In this document: positions 8,631 to 17,864 of the stretch, in pieces
Position numbering within the stretch: the stretch's first letter is position 1
How the letters are laid out: the number at the start of each line of letters is the position of its first letter
NCBI GenBank assembly: GCA_048594375.1
Contig: JBMDXK010000018.1
Span: 124,001-188,000, forward strand
Source: JBMDXK01 sp048594375
GTDB lineage: Bacteria > Pseudomonadota > Alphaproteobacteria > Rhizobiales > Methylopilaceae
Length of the DNA stretch: 64,000 nucleotides
Direction of reading: 5' to 3'
Notes under the pieces: generated by a model
Database searches by the model: none
What the model was told of the DNA's origin: nothing
The model's input: the letters and a program-made list of their open reading frames with translations, nothing else
Program-made: the position numbers and the translations under genes

Positions 8631-9620
8631 TTACGCCTTTTTAGACGCACTCTCCGGATCGCTCAGTTCTTCGCCAAAACAACGCTGGTAAAATTCACCC
8701 AACAGCCCACGTTCCAGCTCGTCGCACTTGTTGTAGAAAGTGAGGCGGAATGCCAAAGCAACGTCACCAAATATCTGGGCATTTTCCGCCCATGTAATCA
8801 CTGTCCGCGGCGACATGACCGTGGAAAGGTCGCCGTTCATAAAAGCATTGCGGGTAAGAGAAGCCAGACGCACCATGCTATCAATGGTTTTCTCGCCCGC
8901 AGCATTGCGGTAGTGCGGGGCTTTGGCCGCAATAATACGCACTTCATGCGCATGGGGCAGGTAATTAAGCGTTGTAACAATTGACCAGCGATCCATTTGC
9001 CCCTGATTGATCTGCTGAGTGCCATGATAAAGACCCGTTGTATCACCAAGACCCACCGTATTTGCCGTTGCAAACAGGCGGAATGCCGGATGCGGACGAA
9101 TGACGCGGTTCTGATCCAGCAATGTGAGCTTGCCCGATTGCTCCAGCACGCGCTGGATGACAAACATCACATCCGGACGACCGGCATCATATTCATCAAA
9201 AACTAGCGCCACATTGTTTTGCAACGCCCATGGCAACATGCCATCGCGGAACTCTGTCACCTGATGGCCATCGCGCACCACAATGGCGTCCTTGCCCACC
9301 AGATCAAGACGGGAAACATGGCTATCAAGATTAACCCGCACGCATGGCCAGTTAAGCCGAGCCGCAATCTGCTCAATATGGGTTGATTTTCCAGTGCCGT
9401 GATAACCCGAAACCATGACGCGGCGGTTGTAGGCAAAACCCGCCAAAATCGCCAGCGTGGTATCACGGTCAAACAAATAGTCGGGGTCAAGATCCGGCAC
9501 ATGGGGATCAGCCATAGAAAATGCAGGCACCTGCATGGCGGTTTCAATACCAAAAACCTCCTGCGCCGAGACGGTAACATCCGGCACCGCAGGCGCGGCC
9601 TGTTCAGCAGCAGCTAACAT
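8631..9620 (-). CDS. cobS: CobS-like AAA+ subunit
   Basis: AAA+ ATPase of the aerobic cobaltochelatase or a related chelatase-like complex. The 329 residues carry Walker A (SGYHGTGKST, about residue 71-80), Walker B (VALVFDEYD) and the FATANT sensor 1 region typical of the MoxR/CobS clade. It is the first gene of cobS-SRPBCC-cobT. About 220 bases upstream contain no gene but include two small inverted repeats and presumably the promoter. As with CobT, the target complex is unclear because cobN is not seen here. Confidence 0.93.
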   Translation of the reverse strand: MLAAAEQAAPAVPDVTVSAQEVFGIETAMQVPAFSMADPHVPDLDPDYLFDRDTTLAILAGFAYNRRVMVSGYHGTGKSTHIEQIAARLNWPCVRVNLDSHVSRLDLVGKDAIVVRDGHQVTEFRDGMLPWALQNNVALVFDEYDAGRPDVMFVIQRVLEQSGKLTLLDQNRVIRPHPAFRLFATANTVGLGDTTGLYHGTQQINQGQMDRWSIVTTLNYLPHAHEVRIIAAKAPHYRNAAGEKTIDSMVRLASLTRNAFMNGDLSTVMSPRTVITWAENAQIFGDVALAFRLTFYNKCDELERGLLGEFYQRCFGEELSDPESASKKA

Positions 9621-9753
9621 ACAAACTCCATTATCCCAGCAGATCGTTTTCCTGCTTTATTCTAACCCTGGCGAAAAACAAGGGTTATTCACATTCACTA
9701 CCGTTTTCAGCAATACTGTAGCCATAGGTTGCGTTTTAGCTATAAAATGATTT

Positions 9754-9769
9754 GTTTCCCAAGGGAAAC
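9754..9769 (-). terminator. Inverted repeat in the gap between the carboxypeptidase gene and cobS
   Basis: GTTTCCC-AA-GGGAAAC, located 75 bases beyond the carboxypeptidase stop on its transcribed strand and followed there by an AT-rich run. A second, weaker repeat (AACCCT/AGGGTT) lies at 9664-9686. It could end carboxypeptidase transcription; the short loop makes it a weak call. Confidence 0.4.
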
Positions 9770-9843
9770 CCTAAAATCCGCATTCTCTTACAAAATACTT
9801 CAGCGCTATGCTTTTTTCTCTGGCATTTCCTGCACCTTTACCC

Positions 9844-11157
9844 TCACGGGGTGCCGCGCCTTATTTCCATAGGGTCATGCACCGGACGAGGCTTTTGCCG
9901 CCGGGGCGGTGGCGGAGGCACATCGCGCGGTTCCGCAATAATGGAGGGCATGGAAACGGGCTCCACAACGCCCGCTTCAATCGGGGGGTTCAAAGCCGGT
10001 GCTTCTGTGCGGCTGTTACGCTTTTGCCCCTGCTGTAGTTTTGGCTCTGCTGGCGGAACCTCCACGAAAACCTGAACCGGCGTAATATTTTGGGGGCGGG
10101 GGCCGAGCAAAGAACGGGTTGCGCTGCGTGTCATAATCGTGGCTGCTTCATCCAGCCCTTCTTCCCCGTTCTGGGCTGCACGCTGAGCCGCACGCGCTTC
10201 ACGCGCAGCCGCTGTGCATAACGTTTCGCGCAGGTTCGGCGCAATGCCGCCAACAGCAGGCAAGGCTGTGACCACTTGACCGGCCATCGCTCCTGCACGC
10301 CCTTCAAAGCCGCGCTCCAGCAATTCCGCAGTGAGATCACCCCGCTCCTTGTTGGAGGGCGAACCCAGCACAACAGCAATAAGCTGGGTATCTCCACGCC
10401 TTGCCATCGCCACAAGATTAAACCCCGACGGGCAGGTATAGCCGGTTTTTATGCCCCCCGCACCAGGATAGCGCCCGATCAGATTGTTGGAATTGCGCAT
10501 CACCGTTTTATTCAGCTGGATGGCAGGAATAGAAAGAAGATGGTTGTATTCAGGAAAATCCAGCAGCAAAGAACGTCCAAGCAAAGCCATATCCCGCGCG
10601 GTAGAAACCATCTGCGGATCCCACCAGCCGTTAGGATTGGTAAAATTGCTTTCCAGCATCCCCAACTGCCGCGCCGTGGCATTCATGTTGGCCACAAAAG
10701 CCTCCACAGAACCATCCACGCCTTCAGCAATAGTCACCGCAATGTCATTGGCGGATTTGACCATCAACATCTTGATAGCGTCATCCAGCGTCACCCGGCT
10801 TCCCACCCGAAAGCCCATCTTGCTCGGACGCTCCTTGCTGGCACGCGCAGAATACACCAGCGGCGTATCCATTCTAAGACGCCCCTGCCGCACAGCTTGC
10901 AACGCCACATACATGGTCATCATTTTGGTGAGTGAAGCCGGATACCAAGGATGTGTCGCATCTTGGGCATGAAGCACTTGACCGCTCCGAACTTCCATCA
11001 CCAACGAGGGAGAGCTTTGCGCATCCGCCGTAACGATATGAGCCGCCGTAAACAACACGGCCAAACCACAAGAGACAAGAAAACGTTTGCTCACCACAAA
11101 GCTCTGGCTCACTCTTTTGGGCTGTGCCGTCCCTGAGGGGTGCTCACGCAGATTCAT
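9844..11157 (-). CDS. D-alanyl-D-alanine carboxypeptidase (S11 penicillin-binding protein)
   Basis: Trims the terminal D-Ala of peptidoglycan stem peptides in the periplasm. With the ATG at 11155-11157 (GAGGT upstream) the product is 437 residues, with a signal peptide ending near residue 46. The three active-site motifs are present: SLTK (Ser about 75), SAN in MLMVKSANDIA, and KTG in GGIKTGYTCPSG. The domain is followed by a long Pro-rich, charged C-terminal tail (about residues 310-437) ending PMEIRRGTP, which does not look like the amphipathic membrane anchor of PBP5/6. An earlier GTG or ATG 22 codons upstream is possible. It follows the CAP lipoprotein gene closely. Confidence 0.93.
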   Translation of the reverse strand: MNLREHPSGTAQPKRVSQSFVVSKRFLVSCGLAVLFTAAHIVTADAQSSPSLVMEVRSGQVLHAQDATHPWYPASLTKMMTMYVALQAVRQGRLRMDTPLVYSARASKERPSKMGFRVGSRVTLDDAIKMLMVKSANDIAVTIAEGVDGSVEAFVANMNATARQLGMLESNFTNPNGWWDPQMVSTARDMALLGRSLLLDFPEYNHLLSIPAIQLNKTVMRNSNNLIGRYPGAGGIKTGYTCPSGFNLVAMARRGDTQLIAVVLGSPSNKERGDLTAELLERGFEGRAGAMAGQVVTALPAVGGIAPNLRETLCTAAAREARAAQRAAQNGEEGLDEAATIMTRSATRSLLGPRPQNITPVQVFVEVPPAEPKLQQGQKRNSRTEAPALNPPIEAGVVEPVSMPSIIAEPRDVPPPPPRRQKPRPVHDPMEIRRGTP

Positions 11158-11238
11158 CACTACCTCTTTTATCACTGGGCTTTCGCCGGGGATGGCCTTT
11201 TTACGGCTAAGGCCATCACTCAATAGAAAGGTTACACC

Positions 11239-11844
11239 CTACATCCCCGCAAGCGGAATTGGCAAGAGCCCCGCCACAGGACGTGATGCAGGTGCAGGTG
11301 CAGGTGCCTTTTCTGGCTTGGCCATCACCAACACCCAGAACACCTTGTATTTTGAACCGGGCAATTGTGCAACGGCTATGCCCATTTTTTCAGCATCAGG
11401 CATCAACAGATTACGGCGATGATCGGGGGACTCCCGCCAGCCTGAAAAGGCTTCTGCGAGCGTATGATAACCGGCTGCAACATTTTCATTGATGCGCTCA
11501 TACCGATAGCCCGCACTGGAGGCGCGGCGGTTCAGATTTCCAGAACCCAGATCATGGCTCACCTTGTTGGCACGCGCCATGGCTTGGGCATGGGAACGGG
11601 CAATAGCCGTCAGCGCGGGATCCGCTTCCACCGCTCCCAGGCCGTTGTTGCGCCTGTAACCGGAAATCATGGATGCAGCGGTTGCCGGATCCACCACAGC
11701 GCCCGCAGGCACCAAGGATCGGTAAAACAGCGGCTGGCTGTTATCAACCGGTTTTTCGCGGCTGCATCCGGCCATGAGCGGGATGGCAAGTGCAAGGGTT
11801 ACCAGAAGAGCCGTGTATTTTTTTAAACGTGCAGCATGTGCCAT
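11239..11844 (-). CDS. CAP/SCP-domain lipoprotein
   Basis: A 201-residue exported lipoprotein. The N-terminus has a basic stretch, a hydrophobic segment and the lipobox LMAGC, with the modified Cys at about residue 27. The CAP (SCP/PR1-like) domain covers about 55-175, with LTAIARSHAQAMARANKVSH, INENVAAGYHTLAEAFSGW and SPDHRRNLLMP. Conserved His and Glu of the CAP cavity are present. Bacterial CAP proteins are linked to envelope or secreted functions, but the reaction is usually unknown. AGGA lies upstream of the ATG. It lies between the mechanosensitive channel and the carboxypeptidase, in an envelope-related run of minus-strand genes. Confidence 0.88.
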   Translation of the reverse strand: MAHAARLKKYTALLVTLALAIPLMAGCSREKPVDNSQPLFYRSLVPAGAVVDPATAASMISGYRRNNGLGAVEADPALTAIARSHAQAMARANKVSHDLGSGNLNRRASSAGYRYERINENVAAGYHTLAEAFSGWRESPDHRRNLLMPDAEKMGIAVAQLPGSKYKVFWVLVMAKPEKAPAPAPASRPVAGLLPIPLAGM

Positions 11845-11899
11845 GGTGTGTCCTGAACTGACAGCAAGGTGAAAGAAAGCCCTGAAAAAGGCAAAGACA

Positions 11900-14470
11900 T
11901 TATTCGGTTTCCGCGCGCGGTTTACGCACAGAAGCAGATTTTTGTGAAGGTGCTGAAGCCAGCACTTTCAAAGATTGTTCTACCGCCAGCAGCACACGCT
12001 GGTTCATATCCGGCCCTGAGCCTGGCAATGCAATCTGCCGGTTTTTTATCTCTTTGAAAATTGCAAAATTAAGCTCGGAGGCCGTTGTTGAAGTCTGCCG
12101 CGGACTCGGTACAAAACAGAACAGGGAAAACTTCAGGCCGGTTTCGGTTATTCCTAGCGATACAGATGGCGCGGGGCTTTCCAGCACCAGAGGATGCGCT
12201 TCGGCAGCCGCCATCAGCATATCCCGGACAGAATCCACATCCACACTTTGAGCTGTTATAAGATCAACAAGCACCCTCCCCACTCCGGCGGTCATGGTGC
12301 GGTTCACCACTTTTTGCGAAATCAGTTCAGAGTTGGGTACAATCAGGGTGGAGCGGTTGAACAGCTCGATTTCCGTTGAACGCACCGATATCTTGCGCAC
12401 ATTGCCTTCTTCTGGACCTAACGCAATCCAGTCGCCCACCTTGATAGGGCGACCCGCCAGCAAAATCAGGCCAGAAACGAAGTTGTTGACAATACTTTGC
12501 AAGCCAAAACCGATACCCACAGACAGCGCACCGGCAACAAGGGCAATCTTATCAAGCCCCAAGCCAATCGCTGACATGGTAAGACCACCCGCCAGAATAA
12601 TCCCGAAATAGCCAAAACCCGTAATAATAGAATTTTGCAACCCCGAATCCATCCGCGTGTGCGGCAGAAAACTGCCCCGCAACCAGGATTGCACAAGGCG
12701 GGTTGCCACCATGCCAATTGCAAAAATAGCAATCGCCCCCAGAATAGTTGATGGGGAAATGGTCAATCCTGCCACGGAAAACCCGCGGAACAATCCTGAA
12801 ACCCACCCCAGCGTATCGGATTGATTGAGACCCCACGGAGCAAGCGCCAGAATCATCGCCACCACGACCAGTGTAAAGCGGATAACGCCTGACATCAGGA
12901 TATTCAACAGATCGAATGTCTGCGCCCGCAAGCCGACACTGCGGTGTATAAATTGGCCAAAACGGGTTTGCGAGGAAAGGCCAATCGTAAAGAAATCATC
13001 CGTAAATACCAAAAGCACATAGAGCAATGTACCCAGCAGCGCCAACCAGATAATCTGCTGCGCCAGAAAACGGGCAAAGCCGATATAGCCGATCAAGGTT
13101 GCTGCCAGAACCACAATGATAGCTGCCCATGTTATAATGCTGATCGCGTTTAATAGCGGCGTGCTGCTTTCTTTGGTCTCGCTGGACGCCTCATTATGCG
13201 CCGACACCGCTGCTCGCAGCGCATAAATGCCTGTGGCAAATGTTATCGCGTTTGCAATTGCCAGCACACCGTTATTCGCAATGGTAATCGCAAGATTTGC
13301 GGAAAGCGTTTCCCAGAATTTTTCCAGCACAATGCCGCAAGCAAATACAAGCGCAATGAATTGCGGTTGCCGCCGGATAATTTTCACCGTGTCATCCGTT
13401 AGCATAGCCAAGCGCCACGAGTCCCGGTTAGGAGACAGAATACCTTTGCTGAGCCCTTTGACAAATGAAACAAAAAATACCGCCCACACCATCGCAATAG
13501 CCAGTTGTTCCAGCCGCTGAGGCAAAAACCCTATGCTTTTCAAGCCATAGTAGAGCAAAACCGCAGTGAGTGTAGGCACCGAAGTATTCACCACCAGCAC
13601 CCACAAAGCATTGCCGGAGCGCCGCAACCGCGACGGAGGCACCTGCTGCACCGCAAAGCGCTTGCCCATCCTTTGTGCATACCGTTTGCCTGGAATTGCC
13701 AACAGTAAAGCTGCGCTGAGCAGCGCTAGAAGTGCCAGTCCCGTTCCCCAATTCAAACGATCGAACGCCAAATTGCCCCAGTCCCTCATGAGCAGACGAA
13801 AACTGTTCATGGCGCGCGGGGTGGCTGCGGCAACATCCATCCATAACTCTGGCGAAACAATGGATCGGCTATGGGCAAATAGGGCGCTTTGGAATAAAGC
13901 CCGGCGGCGGGATGTAACGGTATCCAGAATCTGCTCGGCCTGCACAACAATGGCACGGCCACGGCGGATGTTATCATCCAGCTTTTTCCGGTTTTCCTTC
14001 AATAGTGTGTGCTCTGTTTCCGCATTGGGCTTTGGAGCCGTTTCAGGGGGGGGCGCTTGAGGAATGCTTTCCCCTTCGGCAGGTTGCTCTGCCGGTGGAA
14101 CGGGTGTCGGCTCTGCAGGGGCTTCCGGGGCTGAAGGGGTTTTTGCAGCAGCACCTTCCGGCGCAAATTGTTCCAGACGTTTATCCAGCGCCTGAAGCTG
14201 CGGCTGAAGTTTTTCAATAAGCGTCTGCGCGCGTTCTTTAAGCGGTGTTACCTGATCCCGCACTTTGACCAGCGCGGCGTCATTCATATCGCTGCGATCA
14301 AGAGCGGCTTCGATCTGGTCAATCTCGGCCTTGATGCTATCCAGCTGCACGGATGGGGGTATTGTTTCGCCGCTTTCCTGCGCAACAGCCATACCCGCTG
14401 AAAGAAACACGGCGCATAGCACCACAGACAATAAACGCATTATAAAAAGCGCGGAAGGAACAAATACCAC
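11900..14470 (-). CDS. Large mechanosensitive channel, DUF3772-MscS type
   Basis: An 856-residue inner-membrane channel that should release solutes under hypo-osmotic stress. It has a signal peptide (ending near AGMAVAQ), a periplasmic DUF3772-like helical region with a Pro/Ala/Glu-rich insert (about 105-150), about eleven membrane helices, and a C-terminal MscS core. The core shows the pore helix GALSVGIGFGLQSIVNNFVS and the beta domain start GRPIKVGDWI. I keep the GTG at 14468-14470 because GAGAAGG precedes it at a good distance; an ATG ten codons later lacks a purine-rich site. Size matches the family of large MscS relatives in alphaproteobacteria. Confidence 0.92.
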   Translation of the reverse strand: MVFVPSALFIMRLLSVVLCAVFLSAGMAVAQESGETIPPSVQLDSIKAEIDQIEAALDRSDMNDAALVKVRDQVTPLKERAQTLIEKLQPQLQALDKRLEQFAPEGAAAKTPSAPEAPAEPTPVPPAEQPAEGESIPQAPPPETAPKPNAETEHTLLKENRKKLDDNIRRGRAIVVQAEQILDTVTSRRRALFQSALFAHSRSIVSPELWMDVAAATPRAMNSFRLLMRDWGNLAFDRLNWGTGLALLALLSAALLLAIPGKRYAQRMGKRFAVQQVPPSRLRRSGNALWVLVVNTSVPTLTAVLLYYGLKSIGFLPQRLEQLAIAMVWAVFFVSFVKGLSKGILSPNRDSWRLAMLTDDTVKIIRRQPQFIALVFACGIVLEKFWETLSANLAITIANNGVLAIANAITFATGIYALRAAVSAHNEASSETKESSTPLLNAISIITWAAIIVVLAATLIGYIGFARFLAQQIIWLALLGTLLYVLLVFTDDFFTIGLSSQTRFGQFIHRSVGLRAQTFDLLNILMSGVIRFTLVVVAMILALAPWGLNQSDTLGWVSGLFRGFSVAGLTISPSTILGAIAIFAIGMVATRLVQSWLRGSFLPHTRMDSGLQNSIITGFGYFGIILAGGLTMSAIGLGLDKIALVAGALSVGIGFGLQSIVNNFVSGLILLAGRPIKVGDWIALGPEEGNVRKISVRSTEIELFNRSTLIVPNSELISQKVVNRTMTAGVGRVLVDLITAQSVDVDSVRDMLMAAAEAHPLVLESPAPSVSLGITETGLKFSLFCFVPSPRQTSTTASELNFAIFKEIKNRQIALPGSGPDMNQRVLLAVEQSLKVLASAPSQKSASVRKPRAETE

Positions 14471-14569
14471 GATAAGAAAGCCTTCTCAAAAAAGCTTGCC
14501 AAAAGAAAAAATATTTCTCAAGGGTTTGGATCTGGATAAAAATTTACACACAATGCGGGCAAACCACGC

Positions 14570-14602
14570 AAAAAGAGGTTTTCCAGATGACCAGAAAACC
14601 TC
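14570..14602 (-). terminator. Terminator of the IalB-like gene
   Basis: On the minus strand GAGGTTTTC and GAAAACCTC form a 9-bp stem followed directly by TTTTT. It lies about 70 bases past the stop of the gene at 14670. Confidence 0.8.
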
Positions 14603-14669
14603 CGTAGCACGGTATTGCATCAAGGCGTGGCAAAATCATGGAGAACTTGCCATCGCTAAAATATGAAAA

Positions 14670-15176
14670 TTACTTGCATTCCTGATTGATTTTATCCAAA
14701 GCCGCCGAAATTCCCCGCAAGGAATAAGTGTCTTTGGTCTGGTTGCCACGGCCAGAAACCGACGTTACGGTGACATTGGCACCACGGCGCATGGCAGCAA
14801 CCAGCTTGGAATCATCCTGACCGTTTGACCATGCACGATCATTTTGAGTAATCAGCGAAAACTTATCGCTGCCCACAACGGTATCTGCTGTGCTGCCTTC
14901 ACGGAGCGGGAAACCAACCTGCACGCTGATTTCATTGCGCACATTATCACCCGGACGGTGCGTAATAAAGAAATAGGCGGGATCGCGGTTCAAACCAGCC
15001 GGTTCCCGTTTTGTGGGCTGACTAATAATGAAGCACAATTTCCCTTTATCGGTGGTTGCCTGATAGGCGCTCCAGTCATTAAACTGGCCAAGCAATTTCT
15101 GCCCTGCGCCTTGTGCAGATGCCATTGAAGTGGATACAATTAAAGCCAAACCGGCTAAAACATAACGCGTGTTCAT
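14670..15176 (-). CDS. Invasion-associated locus B (IalB) family protein
   Basis: A 168-residue secreted protein. Residues 1-21 are a signal peptide (cleavage near SMASA-Q). The mature part matches the IalB family: FNDWSAYQATTDKGKLCFII, then the segment around GDNVRNEISVQVGFPL and a Cys near the C-terminus (INQECK). The family was named in Bartonella for erythrocyte invasion but is widespread in free-living alphaproteobacteria, so the name does not imply virulence. Its role in the envelope is not well known. Single gene with its own terminator. Confidence 0.88.
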   Translation of the reverse strand: MNTRYVLAGLALIVSTSMASAQGAGQKLLGQFNDWSAYQATTDKGKLCFIISQPTKREPAGLNRDPAYFFITHRPGDNVRNEISVQVGFPLREGSTADTVVGSDKFSLITQNDRAWSNGQDDSKLVAAMRRGANVTVTSVSGRGNQTKDTYSLRGISAALDKINQECK

Positions 15177-15526
15177 TGTTTTTCCATGATGCTGTATTTG
15201 GGCTTTACGCCTGACCCACGCATGTTCATGATCGAATCATGCGGTCTGGGTTCAGCCGCATCTCAGGTAAATGTATTTTTGCGGCCATTTCCCGAATATT
15301 AGGTAAATTTTTGTAAATTTTTTTTGTAAATGTTGCAATTTGATCCGCTAAAATGACAAAGGTCACTTTTTGAAAGCAACCGCGGATAAAGAGAGAATAC
15401 GGCATATGGCTGTATATGCTCGCCATGATTTTTTTGGTGCAGAACTTTGCCAATAAAGGGATCCGTTAAACCGATCTTTGGAGTGAATGCACCTGTAAGT
15501 AATATGCACTCTTCGCACGCTTAACC
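15177..15526. other. Gene-free stretch with an 11-bp inverted repeat
   Basis: About 350 AT-rich bases with no convincing gene. A 75-codon open frame at 15226-15453 on the minus strand has no ribosome site and no recognisable sequence. At 15489-15499 and 15526-15536 a perfect 11-bp inverted repeat (GCACCTGTAAG) brackets 26 bases and overlaps the stop codon of the following minus-strand gene; it may form a terminator. The IalB promoter should lie near 15180-15240. Confidence 0.5.
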
Positions 15527-15961
15527 TTACAGGTGCTTTATTCTTTCCAGCGCGTCTTCTGCAGCTTGTTGGTGTTTGGGTAAAATATGCTGTCTTACAG
15601 CCATCAATGCCGTCAATAACACGCTGGCATCATCGGTGAACCCAACAATGGCAAGAAAATCCGGGATTGCATCCACCGGCATCACAAAATAAGCCAACGC
15701 TCCAAACAGCAGCATCCGCACTCTGTTGGGTGTGTTCTTGTCCAACGCGCAATAATAAGCCGAAAGAACGGTTGCAGCAAATGGAACACGCGCAATGTTG
15801 GCGCCCAGATAATGCAAAACTTTCTCTTTTACATCCCGTTCACGCTGCACTTCTTCTGCGGAAGCGTGGGTGCCATTAGCATGAAAAGCGCTCTCTTCCG
15901 CGCTGTCAAAAGCAGGGGCAGAAGCGTTATCAGCAGTTTTGCGAAACCAAAATTTCTTCAT
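15527..15961 (-). CDS. YkvA family protein (DUF1232)
   Basis: A 144-residue protein with the DUF1232 domain at about 60-130. A hydrophobic stretch is followed by YFVMPVDAIPDFLAIVGFTD, the family signature. The first 45 residues are polar and variable. The family is predicted to be membrane-associated and its function is unknown. It stands upstream (in minus-strand order) of the 11-bp inverted repeat and downstream of the pterin dehydratase gene, with a 41-base gap to the latter, so they may be co-transcribed. Confidence 0.88.
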   Translation of the reverse strand: MKKFWFRKTADNASAPAFDSAEESAFHANGTHASAEEVQRERDVKEKVLHYLGANIARVPFAATVLSAYYCALDKNTPNRVRMLLFGALAYFVMPVDAIPDFLAIVGFTDDASVLLTALMAVRQHILPKHQQAAEDALERIKHL

Positions 15962-16002
15962 GATAAAAATATAGGACGTGCTTTGCGCAAATCAAGAGCT
16001 TC

Positions 16003-16314
16003 TCAATCTTTATAGCCAAGCCTTGAGGCAATGCTTTCCATTTCACGCGCCATTGCAAAATCTTTTTCGGTGACACCCTTGGCATCATGCGTGGTCAGCA
16101 CCACATCCACCCGATTATAAACATTTGCCCATTCGGGGTGATGATCCATTTTTTCAGCAATCAGCGCAACATGGGTCATAAACCCGAAAGCAGTTGCAAA
16201 ATCCTTGAAAATAAACCGCTTTGCAAGAGCATGACGCTCCTGCAAATATGTCCATCCGGCCAGTTGTTCCAATGCGGAAACCGCTGTTTCTTTTGATACC
16301 GATTGCGTAGGCAT
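16003..16314 (-). CDS. Pterin-4a-carbinolamine dehydratase
   Basis: Dehydrates 4a-hydroxytetrahydrobiopterin, recycling the cofactor of aromatic amino-acid hydroxylases; some family members also act in other pterin pathways. At 103 residues it is the usual size. The active-site block EKMDHHPEWANVYNRVDV followed by LTTHDAKGVTEKD carries the conserved histidines. A GGAG lies about 11 bases before the ATG. It is 29 bases after the RNA ligase-like gene on the same strand. No phenylalanine hydroxylase gene is in the window. Confidence 0.93.
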   Translation of the reverse strand: MPTQSVSKETAVSALEQLAGWTYLQERHALAKRFIFKDFATAFGFMTHVALIAEKMDHHPEWANVYNRVDVVLTTHDAKGVTEKDFAMAREMESIASRLGYKD

Positions 16315-16343
16315 TTGTGCAAAATCTCCTCATAAAACCCGCC

Positions 16344-16895
16344 TCACAGCAATACTGGTGCTGTAGCGCGGAGCGGATAACGAGCCTCCGCCACATAAGG
16401 CCCACCGCCGGTTGAAGCATTGGCTGAAAAAAGCGTGAAATGCGACACTTCAAAACTTTGTTGATGGAAAATGCCTCTGTGCGCCAGCCAATCGGCGGTA
16501 TCCAGCGGCGAAATATTGCGCAAACGCGCAAGCGTAATATGGGGCGTGAACTTGCGCGAATCCAACACAATGCCAAGCTTCCTGCATATACGCTCATGCT
16601 CTTGCTGCAATTCCCGCAACGGCTCGGTCATGGCTATGCGCACAATCAAAGCACGCGGATGATCCCCACCAAACACATCCAGCTTTTCAGTTGTCAGCGT
16701 AAAGGGCTTCCGCATCGTGCGATCCAGCATTTCATCCAGATCACGCGCCAGATATTCAGGAACACTGCCGATAAAACGAAGCGTAATGTGATAATCTTCC
16801 GGCTTAACCCACCGCGCAGGAAACAGGCTGCCCTTCAAAAGCGCCAATGTGTGAGCCAATGGTTGCGGTATTTCGATACCAGTAAATAATCGCAT
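16344..16895 (-). CDS. thpR: RNA 2',3'-cyclic phosphodiesterase (2H family)
   Basis: A 183-residue member of the 2H phosphoesterase superfamily (LigT/ThpR type). The two catalytic HxTL motifs are visible: DYHITLRFIG near residue 35 and TPHITLARLRN near residue 118. It opens RNA 2',3'-cyclic phosphates and was earlier named 2'-5' RNA ligase. The N-terminus MRLFTGIEIP is typical. It is the first gene of a probable minus-strand run ThpR, pterin dehydratase, YkvA. Confidence 0.93.
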   Translation of the reverse strand: MRLFTGIEIPQPLAHTLALLKGSLFPARWVKPEDYHITLRFIGSVPEYLARDLDEMLDRTMRKPFTLTTEKLDVFGGDHPRALIVRIAMTEPLRELQQEHERICRKLGIVLDSRKFTPHITLARLRNISPLDTADWLAHRGIFHQQSFEVSHFTLFSANASTGGGPYVAEARYPLRATAPVLL

Positions 16896-17084
16896 AACAA
16901 TATTATGCCGCGTTTTTTTGAGAATGTCTTGTTTTATTTTAGAGGGTTAGCGCTTTCAAATCTGCAAACGGCTGATTTTCTAAAAGCTGCCCTAGAAAGC
17001 ATACGGCATCCTCGCTTCCATTTTGCATGTATTGCCATGAAAATTTTTTGGTGTGGATGTAAAATCAGTATATGCAGGGGAAAG

Positions 17085-17160
17085 TGGTGCCCGGAGACGG
17101 ACTTGAACCGCCGACACAGGGATTTTCAATCCCTTGCTCTACCAACTGAGCTATCCGGGC
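17085..17160 (-). tRNA. tRNA-Phe (GAA)
   Basis: The minus strand folds as a full cloverleaf: acceptor GCCCGGA pairs with TCCGGGC, the D arm is TAGCTCAGTTGGTAGAGC, the anticodon stem-loop GGGATTGAAAATCCC carries GAA, and GGTTCAAGTCC forms the T arm. CCA is encoded at the 3' end. Length is 76 bases. An open reading frame on the opposite strand across it is an artefact. Confidence 0.97.
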
Positions 17161-17260
17161 ATCTGTTTGCGAACACGCAAATCTATGCAGGTGAATGCCT
17201 TATAAGGTTTCCAAAGCGGGTTGTCCAGCCTCTTGTGCGTTTAAAAATCATTTATAAACA

Positions 17261-17653
17261 TCAAGTTGTTATGAGATTGATTTTCTTGGCTAAAACACTG
17301 ATAACTCGCCCCAGATCATGCCCACGCTTCACAATTAATCCCGTGGTGGTAATGATGGAAAAAGCGCCTTGACGGCGGGCAAGCTGTGGATTTTTTTCGA
17401 TTCGATACAACGGCATTTCGCCGGAACGCCGGAAAATTGAAAAAACCGCGCGCTCTTTCAAACAATCAAGAGCATAATCACGCCATTCACCCGTAGCAAC
17501 ATTCTGCCCATAAAGCTGGAACAGCAGATTAAGTTCAAGCCGCGTAAAAGAGATCAGAGAATCATGCGCCGTGAGGTCTGCGCCGGAAAGCGTTTTGGGT
17601 TGGGAATGAATAACAGATAAGCCCTGCCACCTCCCCTTATCGCCGTGATCCAT
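17261..17653 (-). CDS. DUF2794 family protein
   Basis: A 130-residue protein. The region from FTRLELNLLFQLYGQNVATG through EWRDYALDCLKERAVFSIFR and MPLYRIEKNPQLARRQGAFS to LIVKRGHDLGRVI matches the alphaproteobacterial DUF2794 family along its length. The function is unknown; high conservation within the class suggests a core role. GGGAGAAATGG directly precedes the ATG. It lies 100 bases upstream of tRNA-Phe on the same strand, and the tRNA may share its transcript. Confidence 0.88.
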   Translation of the reverse strand: MDHGDKGRWQGLSVIHSQPKTLSGADLTAHDSLISFTRLELNLLFQLYGQNVATGEWRDYALDCLKERAVFSIFRRSGEMPLYRIEKNPQLARRQGAFSIITTTGLIVKRGHDLGRVISVLAKKINLITT

Positions 17654-17864
17654 CCATTTCTCCCGAAAAAGCCTGTTTCTTTGCGCTGCGCATCTGCAAA
17701 ACTGATTTTATACCCTCACACAATTCCCCTATCATTGCCTGTTCTTGAATACGCTGCAAGACTTTGCATCCCGACGAGGGCTGTAAAGCGGTGAGAGCGT
17801 TCGGAAAAACCGTGGTTGGCCGTCACGCCACTCCAGTGAAGTATTTGGGGAAAAAGGAAAATTC

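Noticed and set aside
16905..17372. A 155-codon open frame on the plus strand across tRNA-Phe
   Set aside because: It is the antisense of a tRNA; the peptide containing CPETDLNRRHRDFQSLALPT is a well-known artefact of this kind.
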